Source: Choristoneura fumiferana
Taxonomy: Eukaryota > Arthropoda > Insecta > Lepidoptera > Tortricidae
Assembly (NCBI RefSeq): GCF_025370935.1
Contig: NC_133501.1
Span: 2,326,166 to 2,390,165, forward strand
Direction: 5' to 3'
DNA: 64,000 nt
Shown here: piece after piece, positions 9,303 to 19,179 of the stretch
Numbering within the stretch: the first letter of the stretch is position 1
How the letters are laid out: every line of letters starts with the position of its first letter
Translations under genes and position numbers: made by a program
Notes under the pieces: generated by a model
The model's input: only the letters and a program-made list of their open reading frames with translations
Told to the model about the DNA's origin: nothing
Database searches by the model: none

Positions 9303-12300
9303 CTGAAACAATAGACCATGGTCATGGTTACATTTTGAAGATCATCCATCAGTGAGAGTGACCAAAGTAGGCTGAGCCTGTATTTTGGCCATCTGCGAGT
9401 GCGGTTAACATTGGAAAATGCTTAGTATTTCAATGAGGGTTTTGACAGGCGAAATATCATGATTGGTTTTTTGGAGTCTTTTTGTATTTTTTATTTCAAC
9501 TCCAAATTTGTTACTTTTACGGGTATCCCGGTTTCACGGATATTATAATTTGATTGCTTAGTAGCGACATCTCTTGTCTGGGTGAGCGGTTGGTTCCGAA
9601 AGTGTGTGACGTCTCTCGATGAGAGCGGAACATAGATGTCGCTAGTGCTGCTGCATAAGTAGCGTAGTAGAAATAAGCAACCTGAGATATGTATGAATAG
9701 GAAAAATTCGTGTCTAGATTCCTGTCCAGCGGTGGTGTAGGGGTTATAGCACGCAGCACGGATTTATTTATTTATTTATTAACTTTAGCACACAAAACAA
9801 ATTGTAAACATGCGGTACAGTAATGAGAATAATTAAGGCAAGAGATCATTTACAATTAAAACTTAAAGAAAAGAAAAGAAAAGTATCAATATTTATATAA
9901 ATACAAGAGAAACTATACATGCATTTAGTTAACAAACATAATTTATTATATTGCTGAGGACCTGGGTTCGATTCCCAGCGCTGGTCTCTTTTTCTGGTTT
10001 TTCTGTGCATCCATGTCTCAGTTTGTATTTTCGACAAGACTGAAATGTCAAACGAACCTCACGGTACTAACGCCATCTAGCGATATTTCGCCTGACGGAA
10101 AACCTTCATTCAACTCTCGGTGGTAAAGCCTAGTTAATATATGTAGGGTACCTGGGGAACATATCGTTGCACCGCAGTTCGGTCCACCCCGTGAGGGCCT
10201 CATACACCATGGTGTCCAGCGCCTTGTCGGCTGGCAGCTCGCCCGTCAACATTCGTAACGCAATGCTGCGAAAGAGCGTGAAAAAAATCTGAATATGTAG
10301 GGTAGTTGGCATTATACACCGTGTCTCTACCTTCTAGACAAAGATTAATAGAACGCGGTGATTAGGGTATTTCTATACTATATAAAGAAAGAAAGAAAGA
10401 AAGAAAGAAAGAAGACATTTATTCACTTACACAGAACACACACATATACAGCAAAATTAACACAAATAAATAAAAAATTACAGAAAAACACATGAAAACA
10501 TTAAATACAATATACACAATGTATCTATATAGGGTAGTTCCGGCAATATGTAGACCAGCACGGGGGTCTGACAGTGACGCTTGCCAAGTCGCATTATATG
10601 CCTTAGCCGTTGATGCGAGCTATGGTGGCGAGCGGCGCGTTGAGCTTGGCAGTGACGGCCAAGTTTCGGCAATATGTAGACCAGCCCGAGGGTCTGACAG
10701 TGACGCCTGCCAAGTCGCATTATATTATATGCCTTAGCCGTTGATGCAAGCTATGGTAGCGAGCAGTGCGTTGAGCTTGGCAGTGATAGCCAAGTTCCGG
10801 CAATATGTAGAACAGCCAAAGGGGTCAGACAGTGACGCCTGCAAAGTCGCATTATATGCCTTAGCCGTTGATGCCAGCTATGGTGGCGATCAGTGCGTTG
10901 AGCTTGGCAGTGACAGCCAAGTTCCGGCAATATGTAGACCAGCCCGGGGGTCTGACAGTGACGCCTGCAAAGTCGCATTATATGCCTTACCCGTTGATGC
11001 GAGCTATGGTGGCGAGCGGTGCGTTGAGCTTGGCAGTGACAGCCAAGTTCCGGCAATATGTAGACCTGCCCGGGGGTCTGACAGTGACGCTTGCAAAGTC
11101 GCATTATATGCCTTAGCCGTTGATGCGAGCTATGGTGGCGATCGGTGCTTTGAGCTTGCCAGTGACAGCCAAGTTCCGGCAATATATAGACCTGCCCGGG
11201 GGTCTGACAGTGACGCCTGCAAAGTCGCATTATATGCCTTAGCCGTTGATGCGAGCTATGGTGGCGATCGGTGCTTTGAGCTTGCCAGTGACAGCCAAGT
11301 TCCGGCAATATATAGACCTGCCCGGGGGTCTGACAGTGACGCCTGCAAAGTCGCATTATATGCCTTACCCATTGATGCGCGCCATGGTAGCGAGCGGCGC
11401 GTTGAGCTTGGCAGTGACAGCCAAGTTCCGGCAATATGTAGACCTGCCCGGGGGTCTGACAGTGACGCTTGCCAAGTCGCATTATATGCCTTAGCCGTTG
11501 ATGCGAGCTATGGTGGCGATCGGTGCGTTGAGCTTGGCAGTGACAGCCAAGTTCCGGCAATATGTAGACCTGCCCGGGGGTCTGACAGTGACACCTGCCA
11601 AGTCGCATTCTATACCTTATCCGGATGCGAGCTATGGTGGCGAGTTGCGTGTTGAGCTTGGCAATGCCAGCCAAGCTCCAGCAATGAGGGCTATCGCGAA
11701 TGAATTCGCCACTAGAGGCGCTAGTGTAGCGTGAGGTCTCCGAAATGTCAAATCTCATAGGTTTTGGGTGAGCTACGCGGGATTTATTTATAATTAGAAA
11801 AATTTTGTGAATATTTTGCAATATCTGAAATTAATTATGGCAAATATGCGTTCCGGGGCAGTGATTGTCTGTGTTTTAAGACAGTTTTGACTTTCGGAAA
11901 CCTTTGTTCTCCTTTTTTTCCGAACAAAACGGGGACTATGCAACACTGTGGCATGCTCGAAATTTTTATGGTACGGTTTTAAGGTGTATTAAATATGATT
12001 TTAACCTAAACTTTGTTTTCACGCCCGTAATAACAGACTTTGAAAGCCATACTTAAAAACCTCACGCAACAGTGCGCCATCTAGTGAGACAAAAAACGAT
12101 AGCCCTCATTTAGCAACTACACGCATCAAACTCGATGTAAGCAACCCTGAGAGTCCGGCAGTGACGCTTGCCAAGTCGCATTATACGCCTTACCCATTGA
12201 TGCGAGCCATGGTAGCGAGCGGCGCGTTGAGCTTGGCAGTGACGGCCAAGTTCCGGCAGTACAGCAGCCACACACAGTCCAACTCCGTGTACGCCCCGCG

Positions 12301-13714
12301 TGACTCCGACAGTGACGCCTGCCAAGTCGCATAAAGTTAGTTATTTACATTTATCCCAAATGAAAATGTATTATAATGTATAGGTAGTGCCACCAGAGTT
12401 GAGGTCACGCACACGTACATGTAATGTAATGACAGCGGGATTTTGACATTCACTAATTCATTTCATTCAGTCTCCTTTTATACTATCAGTACTTCATGCG
12501 GCTGTGTGTAATCATTCACTTCAACTCTCGTGGCACTACCTTTACCCACTCTTCTAAACCCGGATTTTTAATCCCACGGAAAAAATGTAAACAACGTTTC
12601 GTCATTGTCAAAGTGACTTTTCAGGGGATTTCAAGGTATGGGCCCGCTAGAAATATTATATTATAAAGTTCTGTTGTTGCCATATTTTTTTTCTATTTTC
12701 GATAAAAGAGCCGTTTTTACGGGAGACACCTTATCTCGCCGTCTTTTGACCGAGAAGTAGGTACTTGGACCGGAATCCTTCCTTTCATATAAAAATAAAC
12801 TAAAAACAACGGAAAACGTTACAATGTCGACAGTAAAAAAAATAACATAACAAGAGTCACTGGAAAACGATTACGAATTCAGTCTCGGAAGTCGTCAAGC
12901 GGCCCACAGCTTAAAAACCCGGGTGTAATACCAGGACAATAACTAAATTATGAACTACTCTCTTTGTAAATTAATATATCAAAGTGTAAATGCCAAAGTT
13001 AAGATTTTCATCAGTAAATTAAAATATTTTATCTTGATTAAGAAATACAGTTTTTTAATGGGAAGTCGATTTCTGGCCATTGTAGAAATAATAAAATATC
13101 TTGAATTCTGCAAATGTTTTTTGATAACGGCAACACCTTTGTTTACATTTTTTTAAATCCGGGTCTATAATGTACCGCATTGATCACAATACCTGCTGGC
13201 TGCTGAGGTGGTTCAACGCATGCGCGTTGCCGTCGACGTCGCGAGACAACTGCTGCTGGATGTTGTTGTTAAGACTCTCTCGATTTGACAGCTGACTCAG
13301 GACTATCCTGTAAACGAACAGGACAGGACATTAGAGGGTATCCTTAAATTAAAAGAAGAAAGAAAGGAATCTTACCTTTATTCGCAACAACATAAGACAC
13401 AAAAATATTATTACAAAGTAGCTGTACCTACTTGAAAATGAAAAAACGAAAATGAAAAAAGTTTATTTGGGTATTTTACGTGGTATACAGACGAGGTTGG
13501 AGCCTCCTATTAAGCAAAAGTATGCTTGTGTCAGGAGACACCGCTCCTCCATAACAATAAATGGTAGAATCCATAATAAACTAGAACTAAACAATTCTTA
13601 GAATAATAATAAAGCTAACTATTTACCTTAAACAAGATAGCCTCGAGTTTTATATTACCTTACAATTAAGATTTTGTGATAATAACAAAATAAGAATAGT
13701 AAAACTTAAGAGTA

Positions 13715-13766
<52 letters not shown>

Positions 13767-16700
13767 GTGTGTATGTGCGTGCGTGTGTCTATGATAGTAA
13801 ATTATAGGTGTTTGATTTATTGTTTCATTATTTTATTGTGTACTTGTACTATTACTTATTCTGTGGTAGCTGTTGCCCGCGACTCCATTCGCGTAGAATT
13901 CGTTTATCGCTATGCCGCTGGAACTACAATTTTTCGGAATAAAAATTAACCTATGTCCTTCTTCGGGACTCAAATTATCTGTTTATACCAAATATCTATT
14001 TCATTAAATTGGTTCGCCAGTACTCGCCGCTGGTCGCATTTTCATACAAAAGTACTTATTTTCGTAATTCGTTCTAATTTACAAACAACACACTGAAACA
14101 GAATAAACCTGCAATTATAATGGGAGCTTCGTTCATAATCAATGAACAAAACAAAATCACATTAATTTTAAGTTTTGTATGAGAAATAGAAAATCGTTAT
14201 TGTTTTTTTCCGTTACATTTTATTTTAACCAAACCTAATTATGAACATCGTAATGGCTGCTCCCATTATAGTTGCAAAGTTGCGTTTTGATCTGTAGTGC
14301 TGCTTGTAAAACGAAACTACGTTTGCATGGGGACGCGAGCGTACTGTGCCCTTAGTGTAATTTTTCGGTTACAAAATACGTCTCGACCGCGTTCGCGTTA
14401 AAATCTCAATTTATATGGAAACACGAAGAGCGCCTCTAGCGGAACGTTTGCGATGTTCGTGTTTCCATATAAATTGAGATTTTAACGCGAACGCGATCGT
14501 GACGTATTTTGTAACCGAAAACTTACACTAACTCTCGGGGACTCTTAAGACGTGGTTAAGACGTGCTGAAGTACCTAACAAACAAACAGACTTACAAACT
14601 TCTCAAATTATAAATTAATAGGATGGGATATAGGATATGAGAAATTCGGGCGTTGTCAAATACCATAGTATTGCGTGAGGAGATTTTGAAGATTTGATAG
14701 GTTTCATTTGTTGCAACTCACTTGGTGTTCTTGTACGCGCGCCCCAGGTGTATGGCCGCGCGTGCGGTGCTCATTCCGATTTCCAGAACGTTCTCGAGAA
14801 GATTCTTGCCGATGTCAAAGTCGTCCACGCTCTCAGCACGAATGTTCTGACGTTTGCTATAACAAACAATACTTAACTTAAACTTTGCCTTATAAGGTAA
14901 ACGTCCGAATGCCCAATAGGTACTAGTGATGCAACGGAAGTCTCTTAGCGGAACCAGAAACGGAAGCAGATGTCAAAACTAACTTTTAGCAGAAACAGAT
15001 GCAAAATGTAAATACTATGAAAAAGACCCTTTTTAGGGTTCCGGAGCCAAAATGGCAAAAACGGTACCCCCGCCGACAAAATGGTATAATAAAAAATTCA
15101 AAAAAAAATTTTTTCAGGGTATCACAGTAGGTAGGTATACATAGACGTAAAGTGGGGGTGATTTTTTTTTCTCATCCAACCCTATAGTGTGGGGTATCGT
15201 TGGATAGGTCTTTTGAAATCATTAGGGGTTTGTTAAGACGATTTTTCGATTCAGTAATGTGTTTGCGAAATATTCAACTTTAAAGTGCTAATTTTCATTA
15301 AAATCGAGCGTCCCCCCCCCTCTAAAATCTAAGCCGGTGGGTGGAAAATTTTGAAAAAAATCAGGATGGTAGTAAGTATATCAAACTTTCAAGGAAAACT
15401 ATAACGGCTAAGTTTGCTTAAGAATTATTAGTAGTTTAAGAGTAAATAGCAGCGTATGGTATAAAATATACCTAAACTTGGAAGATTCCGTATAAAATAC
15501 GAAATCCTTAGAAAAATATTACTTAAATTTTTCGTAATGGCTACCGAACCCTATTTTGGGCGTGTCACGCTCTTGGCCAGTTTTTTTACAAATATTTTTT
15601 TAGGAAATATCAAATACACAACAAACCTAGATTATAAATAGAGATACACAATACAAAACAATATTTTATGAAAAGTAATTTGGCCGCTGAGTAAGAATTG
15701 AGTCTCAACTCACTCAACCGTCGTAAACTTAATTATATTTCCGTTATAAAAGTTGCGGAAACAGAAGCGGAAGCGGATGTCAAAAAGCGCGCGGAACTTC
15801 CATAGTTGCGGAAACAGAAACAGAGGTTTTGTTGCATCACTACCCAATACACGAAAGCCTGCTGTTATCTCTATTGCTAATGACGTAAGATTAAAGATGC
15901 CAACTATTGGGGCAGTGACGAGCACTCGAGGTTTCATATTTCTCCCTCCCCCCCACTGGGGGGAGTTGGTATTGTACTTACGAGAAAGCAGCAGTATTGT
16001 AGACCTCATTCTGCTTGGATTCCACCTTCGAGGGGTCCAAGAATAGGGCGTTAAAAGCGAACACGTCGGGGTCTTTCAACATCTTGTTACGGACTCCTTC
16101 CTGATAAACAAACGATGAAAAAATTGCGTAAAAATTTTATTTTTTTGCTGGCAATAAGTACTATCTCTTTTCATAGTTAGTAGTTGTCATTAAGTCATTT
16201 ATTTTCCAAACAATCTTTTTTCGGAAATTGTTTTAAAACTATCTTAACATAATGTAGTCTACTGCATTTTATAAGATGACATTTGAACAAAGTCTTAAAA
16301 TAACACGGTTCCAGGCGGTTGGTCATCGTTCATCCACCATTACCTCTCATATTTCGTTTTCTAGGTTTTTTTTTACCGTACAACGGCAAAACCTACTAGG
16401 CGCTGACAAAATTGTCCTCCAATGGACAAAATGGTTCCATTATCTTTGTATTACAATTTATTAAATTAAAATGACAAACGTTGCTATGACAAATAAATTT
16501 ATGGGAAACGAAGTGATACAATCGATGATATACATGTAACAAAAGTAAAGAAAGCGAAATGATGTAACATACCTGGTTCTCCCACGCCATAAGTTGTATA
16601 TTATGAAGAATCATCACATCCAAGGTCAAGATCCCAAAAGACAGCAAATCAGTGCTGTTACTCAAAATAATCTTCCTGCTATGATTGCCACTAGTATAAT

Positions 16701-18778
16701 TATCACCAAAATATATATCCTTCAATTTGTTCATTACTATATTCACATTGCCTTCGATTAAACTATTGTTCAACGCCTTCAGAAGCTGTCCAAAATCATT
16801 ATTACTTTTCTTCTTCGAATGATTACCAGCAATTTCAAAATCAGGATCAGCAGTTATCCAATCATGGAGTTCTTGCACTTTCTCAATCAAATAACTAGTC
16901 ATTGTATTGCTTTGCATATAATCGTCATATAAGTTTTCATCATTATAATATTCTTCATAAAAATCATGATCGTTCTTTTTCAAAACTGCAACGTAACCAT
17001 CGGGTAATTTGACATCTTGGTTATTGATAAATACGTCTGGTAAGGTGGGTTTGAAATCTGGTATAACTTTCTTATCTTTAGCTACTTCGTGTTCAGGGAG
17101 CTTTGCGTGATCTTTTTTCTCTATCTTCCTTTCGACATGTAACGCGACGTCATGCATAGGATGCATCTGGGGTTTAGACAGCAGACTAAAGTCTTTCTTC
17201 TTGTCTCTCTTGGCTACTATGTTCTTGAATATCGAAAGCTTTTCCAGTATCGGGAACTGAATGTCGTTCTCTAGCTCTTCGGAGCTTGATTCTGTTGTCG
17301 TTGGGATGACTTCTGTGGTTGTTGGCAGCGCCTTTGGGTGCTGGATTGGTTGGGAGTAGACTGGTTCCTGAAAAAGGCAACAAATTCATCATCATATCTC
17401 TTTGTGCGAAAAAAAAATCTTTCACCGAATTGCAGTGGCGTGTAAATATTTGTCAGATAAGTTGGTGCAAAAAATCATAACTGCAGCAGCAAATATGGAA
17501 AGAGCGAGGAAGAGAAGAACAAGTTAGATAAACATGTCTTCGGAGGCAATATCTCGCAGTTAGTGTACGCATGTAAGTAGTGCCACAAGAGTTGAGGTCA
17601 CGCACACAAGAACATATTTTATCATGTAATGACAGCGGGATTTTGACATTCACTCATTCATTTAATTCATTCTCCTTTTGTACAATCAGTTCTTTCAGTT
17701 CAGCTGTGTGTGTGTATGTGTGTGTGTAAAAATTCACTTCAACTCTCGTGGCACGTATATTACGTAGATACCTAAACATCACATACACTAGCTTTGCTGA
17801 CCAAACTTATCTGCAAGGCGTTGCATTCGATGGCATACCTAATCTACCTATCAGTACCTATCTCACCCTTTACTTACTTTTTGTGTTGTCTGACAAAAAA
17901 TATTTAACCGAGTGACTCCCTCAGTGATGCCAGTAAGAGCATACTTACAGGAGTCTCATAGACCTGCGGCTGGTACCCCCAGCGCGTGACGACGACGGTC
18001 GCAAGCACCAGCACCGCGCAGACGGCGAAGCACGACGCGCTGGTGATCAGCCACACCTTCAGTGGGACCTGGAACAGATTCAGTATTTGGATTTACAAGT
18101 CAATGGATTCCCAACGCAACGGATTTAAAAGTCAATGGATTCCAAACTCAAGGGATTACAAATCAATGGATTCCCAACTTAACGGATTTACAAGTCAATG
18201 GATTCCCAACTCAATGGATTCCCAACTCAACGGATTACAAATCAATGGATTCCCAACTCAACGGATTACAAATCAATGGATTCCCAACTCAACGGATTAC
18301 AAATCAATGGATTCCCAACTTAACGGATTTACAAGTCAATGGATTCCCAACTCAACGGATTTATAAGTCAATGGATTCCCAACTCAACGGATTCTCAACT
18401 TAACGGATCTCCAAATCAGCAGATTCCCAAATCATTTTCATCAAGTTTTGCTGGGCATGATGTCCTCGCTCGGTCGCGGATCGCGGAGGAAGCGAGCTGC
18501 GCGCGCGCTCGACGCTCGGTAGGACTCTTCGCTCGGAAAGCTTCGGGAATATTCGGCTCGTGGCTTACTGAAGTTTTGCTGGGCATGATGTCCCCACTCG
18601 GTCGTGGGGGGAGCGGGCGGCGCGCGCGCTCGACGCTCGGCTGGACTCTCCGCTCGGAGTAGCTCGGGAAACTTCGGGCGGCGCTTGGGCAGTCTCGGCT
18701 GTACTCGGTGGTCGTCGTGGCCCGACTAGCGCAGGACGACGCCGACGCGGGACGCTTCTCGTATTCGTAGTGGAACAT
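9218..18778 (-). CDS. Complete nine-exon gene for an unrecognised 605-residue single-pass membrane protein
   Basis: Nine exons join with matching phases and GT-AG borders: 18778-18569, 18068-17949, 17367-16573, 16100-15982, 14856-14722, 13307-13193, 12318-12194, 10265-10152 and 9302-9218. The product has a Ser/Arg-rich cytoplasmic N-terminus (residues 1-70) and one hydrophobic membrane segment at about 75-97 followed by TRW. The Thr/Ser/Glu-rich stalk carries an AKRDKK basic site, and an acidic Tyr-rich patch lies near residues 246-261. Five N-glycosylation sequons lie near residues 292, 310, 333, 338 and 347. The C-terminal ectodomain is helical. Its only cysteines (about 513, 519, 572, 579) could form two disulfides. 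Type II topology is inferred from the basic N-terminus and the sequons. I recognise no family. It may be distantly related to the exon at 2490-3460, to which it is convergent. A pyrimidine-rich acceptor (TTTTTTTTCAG at 18786) just before the ATG suggests a further 5' UTR exon to the right. Confidence 0.85.
9461..10045 (+). mobile_element. tRNA-headed, inverted-end element, interrupted by a ~180-bp insertion (intron 8)
   Basis: Starts GATTGGTTTTTTGGAGTCTT. The tRNA-like head begins at about 9719 (CCAGCGGTGGTGTAGGGGTT), is split after ACGGATT at about 9768, and resumes at about 9952 with GAGGACCTGGGTTCGATTCC. The insert is AT-rich (TTTATTTATTTATTAAC...). Other family copies are at 23430-24085, 28539-29035 and 48612-49132. 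Confidence 0.7.
10152..10265 (-). CDS. Exon 8
   Basis: 114 nt. Acceptor GCTCTTTCGCAG|C, donor CCCAG|GTACCC. The first C completes Gly from exon 7, then IALRMLTGELPADKALDTMV and YEALTGWTELRCNDMFP. An upstream AG at 10289-10290 would also be open but does not fit the phase left by exon 7. Confidence 0.83.
10380..10510 (-). mobile_element. (AAAG)n-ended LINE 3' tail (intron 7)
   Basis: (AAAG)n at 10384-10412 followed by ACATTTATTCAC is a common antisense LINE tail. Similar tails occur at about 13340 and 28285. Confidence 0.5.
10538..11690. repeat. 126-bp minisatellite derived from exon 7 (intron 7)
   Basis: Nine units, starting at or near 10538, 10663, 10795, 10921, 11047, 11173, 11299, 11425 and 11551; most intervals are exactly 126 bp. 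On the minus strand each unit carries an acceptor-like GACTT(G/T)GCAG, a 100-nt exon-7 copy missing 25 nt of the exon's interior, and 26 nt of flank. Most units have the donor GGGTAAGG changed to GGCTAAGG. The units near 10989 and 11367 keep GT. Because 126 is a multiple of three, long frames run through on both strands; these are artefacts. Confidence 0.9.
11685..12112. mobile_element. MITE with ATGAGGGCTATCG terminal inverted repeats (intron 7)
   Basis: Left end ATGAGGGCTATCG, right end CGATAGCCCTCAT. It splits the minisatellite from exon 7. A long inverted partial copy is at 27412-27725 and an end fragment is at 51692-51761. Confidence 0.8.
12194..12318 (-). CDS. Exon 7: founder of the 126-bp minisatellite
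   Basis: 125 nt. Acceptor CGACTTGGCAG|GCG, donor AATGG|GTAAGG. Phase 0 in, phase 2 out, exactly what exons 6 and 8 require. Encodes ASLSESRGAYTELDCVWLLY then CRNLAVTAKLNAPLATMARI N, with two of the four ectodomain cysteines. The exon with its short flanks is the ancestor of the tandem array at 10538-11690. A 23-nt sequence spanning the acceptor recurs just after its donor. Confidence 0.82.
12383..12540. mobile_element. MITE, GGTAGTGCCACCAGAGTTGA ends (intron 6)
   Basis: Left GGTAGTGCCACCAGAGTTGA, right TCAACTCTCGTGGCACTACC. Interior holds ATGACAGCGGGATTTTGACA. Related copies are at 17574-17757 and 56578-56743. Confidence 0.8.
13193..13307 (-). CDS. Exon 6
   Basis: 115 nt. Acceptor CGTTTACAG|GATAGTC, donor CAGCAG|GTATTG, ending in phase 0. 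Encodes IVLSQLSNRESLNNNIQQQL then SRDVDGNAHALNHLSSQQ, which is Gln/Asn rich. Confidence 0.82.
13340..13716 (-). mobile_element. LINE 3' tails, antisense (intron 5)
   Basis: Two joined tails: 13345-13420 (GAAAGAAAGGAATCTTACCT and TTTATTCGCAACAACATAAG) and 13438-13700 (AATGAAAAAAGTTTATTTGG, CGAGGTTGGAGCCTCCTATT). Both are recognisable as reversed retroelement 3' ends. No frame. Confidence 0.45.
13717..13766. repeat. (GT)n microsatellite
   Basis: About 22 GT units followed by an imperfect GTGTATGTGCGTGCGTGTG extension. It gives a spurious Cys-Val frame. Confidence 0.95.
13868..14000. repeat. Degenerate 'TTGCCCGCG...' lepidopteran repeat
   Basis: TAGCTGTTGCCCGCGACTCC and ATTCGTTTATCGCTATGCC are diverged versions of the repeat at 22035-22252, 31998-32215 and 37552-37770. 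Confidence 0.5.
14353..14530. mobile_element. Fold-back MITE (intron 5)
   Basis: Near-perfect inverted arms of about 75 bp (AGTGTAA... ACAAAATACGTC..., GCGTTAAAATCTCAATTTAT ATGGAAACACGAA) around a ~28-bp loop containing GCCTCTAGCGGAACG. Confidence 0.85.
14722..14856 (-). CDS. Exon 5
   Basis: 135 nt. Acceptor TTGTTATAG|CAAACGTC, donor ACCAA|GTGAGTTG. After completing Ser it reads KRQNIRAESVDDFDIGKNLL and ENVLEIGMSTARAAIHLGRA YKNT. The KR at the border is a possible dibasic site. Likely helical. Confidence 0.85.
14925..15840. mobile_element. Element with TAGTGATGCAAC ends carrying a nested 'GGGTTCCG' repeat (intron 4)
   Basis: Left end TAGTGATGCAACGGAAG at 14926, right end TTGTTGCATCACTA at about 15828. 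The interior repeats GGAAACAGAAGCGGAAGC-like motifs. Positions 15030-15590 are a copy of the 'GGGTTCCGTAGCC' repeat inserted inside. Confidence 0.55.
15982..16100 (-). CDS. Exon 4
   Basis: 119 nt, starts in phase 0 and leaves two bases (TC). Acceptor TTTATCAG|GAAGGAGTC, donor TTTCTC|GTAAGTAC. Encodes EGVRNKMLKDPDVFAFNAL and FLDPSKVESKQNEVYNTAAF. Confidence 0.85.
16325..16425. repeat. Short dispersed repeat (intron 3), second copy at 24232-24320
   Basis: Both share CATCCACCATTAC, TCATATTTCGTT, TTTACCGTACAACGGCAAAA and CCTACTAG(G/A)C(G/A)CTG. Class unknown. Confidence 0.6.
16573..17367 (-). CDS. Exon 3: stalk and N-glycosylated ectodomain
   Basis: 265 codons, phase 0 at both ends. Acceptor TTGCCTTTTTCAG|GAA, donor AACCAG|GTATGT. 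Starts EPVYSQPIQHPKALPTTTEV. Contains KRDKKKD, an acidic patch HDFYEEYYNDENLYDDY, and sequons NHS, NNS, NYT, NHS and NST. No cysteine. It ends LTLDVMILHNIQLMAWENQ. Confidence 0.88.
17574..17757. mobile_element. MITE, GTGCCACNAGAGTTGA family (intron 2)
   Basis: Left GTGCCACAAGAGTTGAGGTC, right TTCAACTCTCGTGGCAC. Same interior as 12383-12540, plus a GT-rich stretch at about 17705. Confidence 0.75.
17949..18068 (-). CDS. Exon 2: transmembrane segment
   Basis: Exactly 40 codons, phase 0 at both ends. Acceptor CTGTTCCAG|GTC, donor CCT|GTAAGTATG. It encodes VWLITSASCFAVCAVLVLAT plus VVVTRW, a clear membrane helix with two cysteines, then YQPQVYETP at the start of the stalk. Confidence 0.85.
18095..18420. 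repeat. ~31-bp minisatellite (intron 1)
   Basis: Ten or so units of CAATGGATTCCCAACTCAAC plus GGATT(T)ACAAGT, mostly 31 bp with some 32-bp and truncated units. Lies between exons 1 and 2. Plus-strand frames through it are spurious. Confidence 0.9.
18443..18565 (-). pseudogene. Tandem copy of the donor-side half of exon 1
   Basis: From GTTTTGCTGGGCATGATGTC at about 18449 onward this ~120-bp block repeats the sequence at about 18570-18690 (shared GCGCGCGCTCGACGCTCGG). The duplicated exon end reads AAAACTTGATGA on the minus strand where the real one reads AAAACTTCAGTAAG, so the GT donor is gone. Readthrough would add about 50 residues and then stop. Confidence 0.75.
18569..18778 (-). CDS. Exon 1: start codon and cytoplasmic tail
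   Basis: ATG at 18778-18776 in context CCCACAATGTTC. It encodes 70 residues beginning MFHYEYEKRP and ending MPSKTS, and is Ser/Arg/Pro rich. The donor is TCA|GTAAGC at 18569/18568, phase 0. The donor-side half is repeated downstream (18443-18560) without a working donor. An acceptor-like CAG at 18786-18788 leaves only seven bases of 5' UTR in this exon. Confidence 0.75.
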
Positions 18779-19179
18779 TGTGGGGCTGAAAAAAAAGCAA
18801 AGAAGTGGTTATACGAAATTATGTTTTTCATTTAAATCCGTTCAGCCGTTATTGAGAGATTGAGTTACAACTTAATTAACAGTTTTTAACCGACTTCTCT
18901 ACCGACTTATTTATACCATTATCATAAAATATACAATACGTTAATTAAATAACTGAACATCTGGAAGTAGTTTGCTCAGAATTGAAAGTGGAATCGATTA
19001 CACTTTTTTTTTTAATTAGTGTGTTGTGTGTGTGTGTTTTTTAATAATTAATTACTGACGAAATTACTGATTAATTACTGTTTTTTTATGCTGTAAATAT
19101 TGAACCTGTAGCCTTAATTGAATAAATATTACTGACAAAGCTAATTATTTACATGAAGTAACTTAATTTAAATAAAAAT

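Noticed and set aside
10266..10288. Alternative acceptor for exon 8 at 10289 giving IFFTLFRS...
   Set aside because: It fits exon 6 directly in phase, but exon 7 leaves two bases that require the canonical TTTCGCAG|C acceptor at 10265. The latter has the better pyrimidine tract.
10741..11821. Long open frames (304 and 356 codons) on both strands
   Set aside because: They are by-products of a 126-bp tandem repeat, a multiple of three with few stops. The real coding content is the single exon 7 from which the repeat arose.
13722..13949. Poly-Cys/Val frame
   Set aside because: Translation of a (GT)n microsatellite.
15710..16046. Frames overlapping exon 4 on both strands
   Set aside because: They run through intron repeats; only 15982-16100 has matching splice sites and phase.
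17986..18403. Plus-strand frames with repeating NGFPTQWIPNS-like peptide
   Set aside because: They are translations of the 31-bp minisatellite plus antisense exon 2.
7795..18420. CRISPR-like arrays
   Set aside because: The tandem units lack unique spacers and the genome is eukaryotic.
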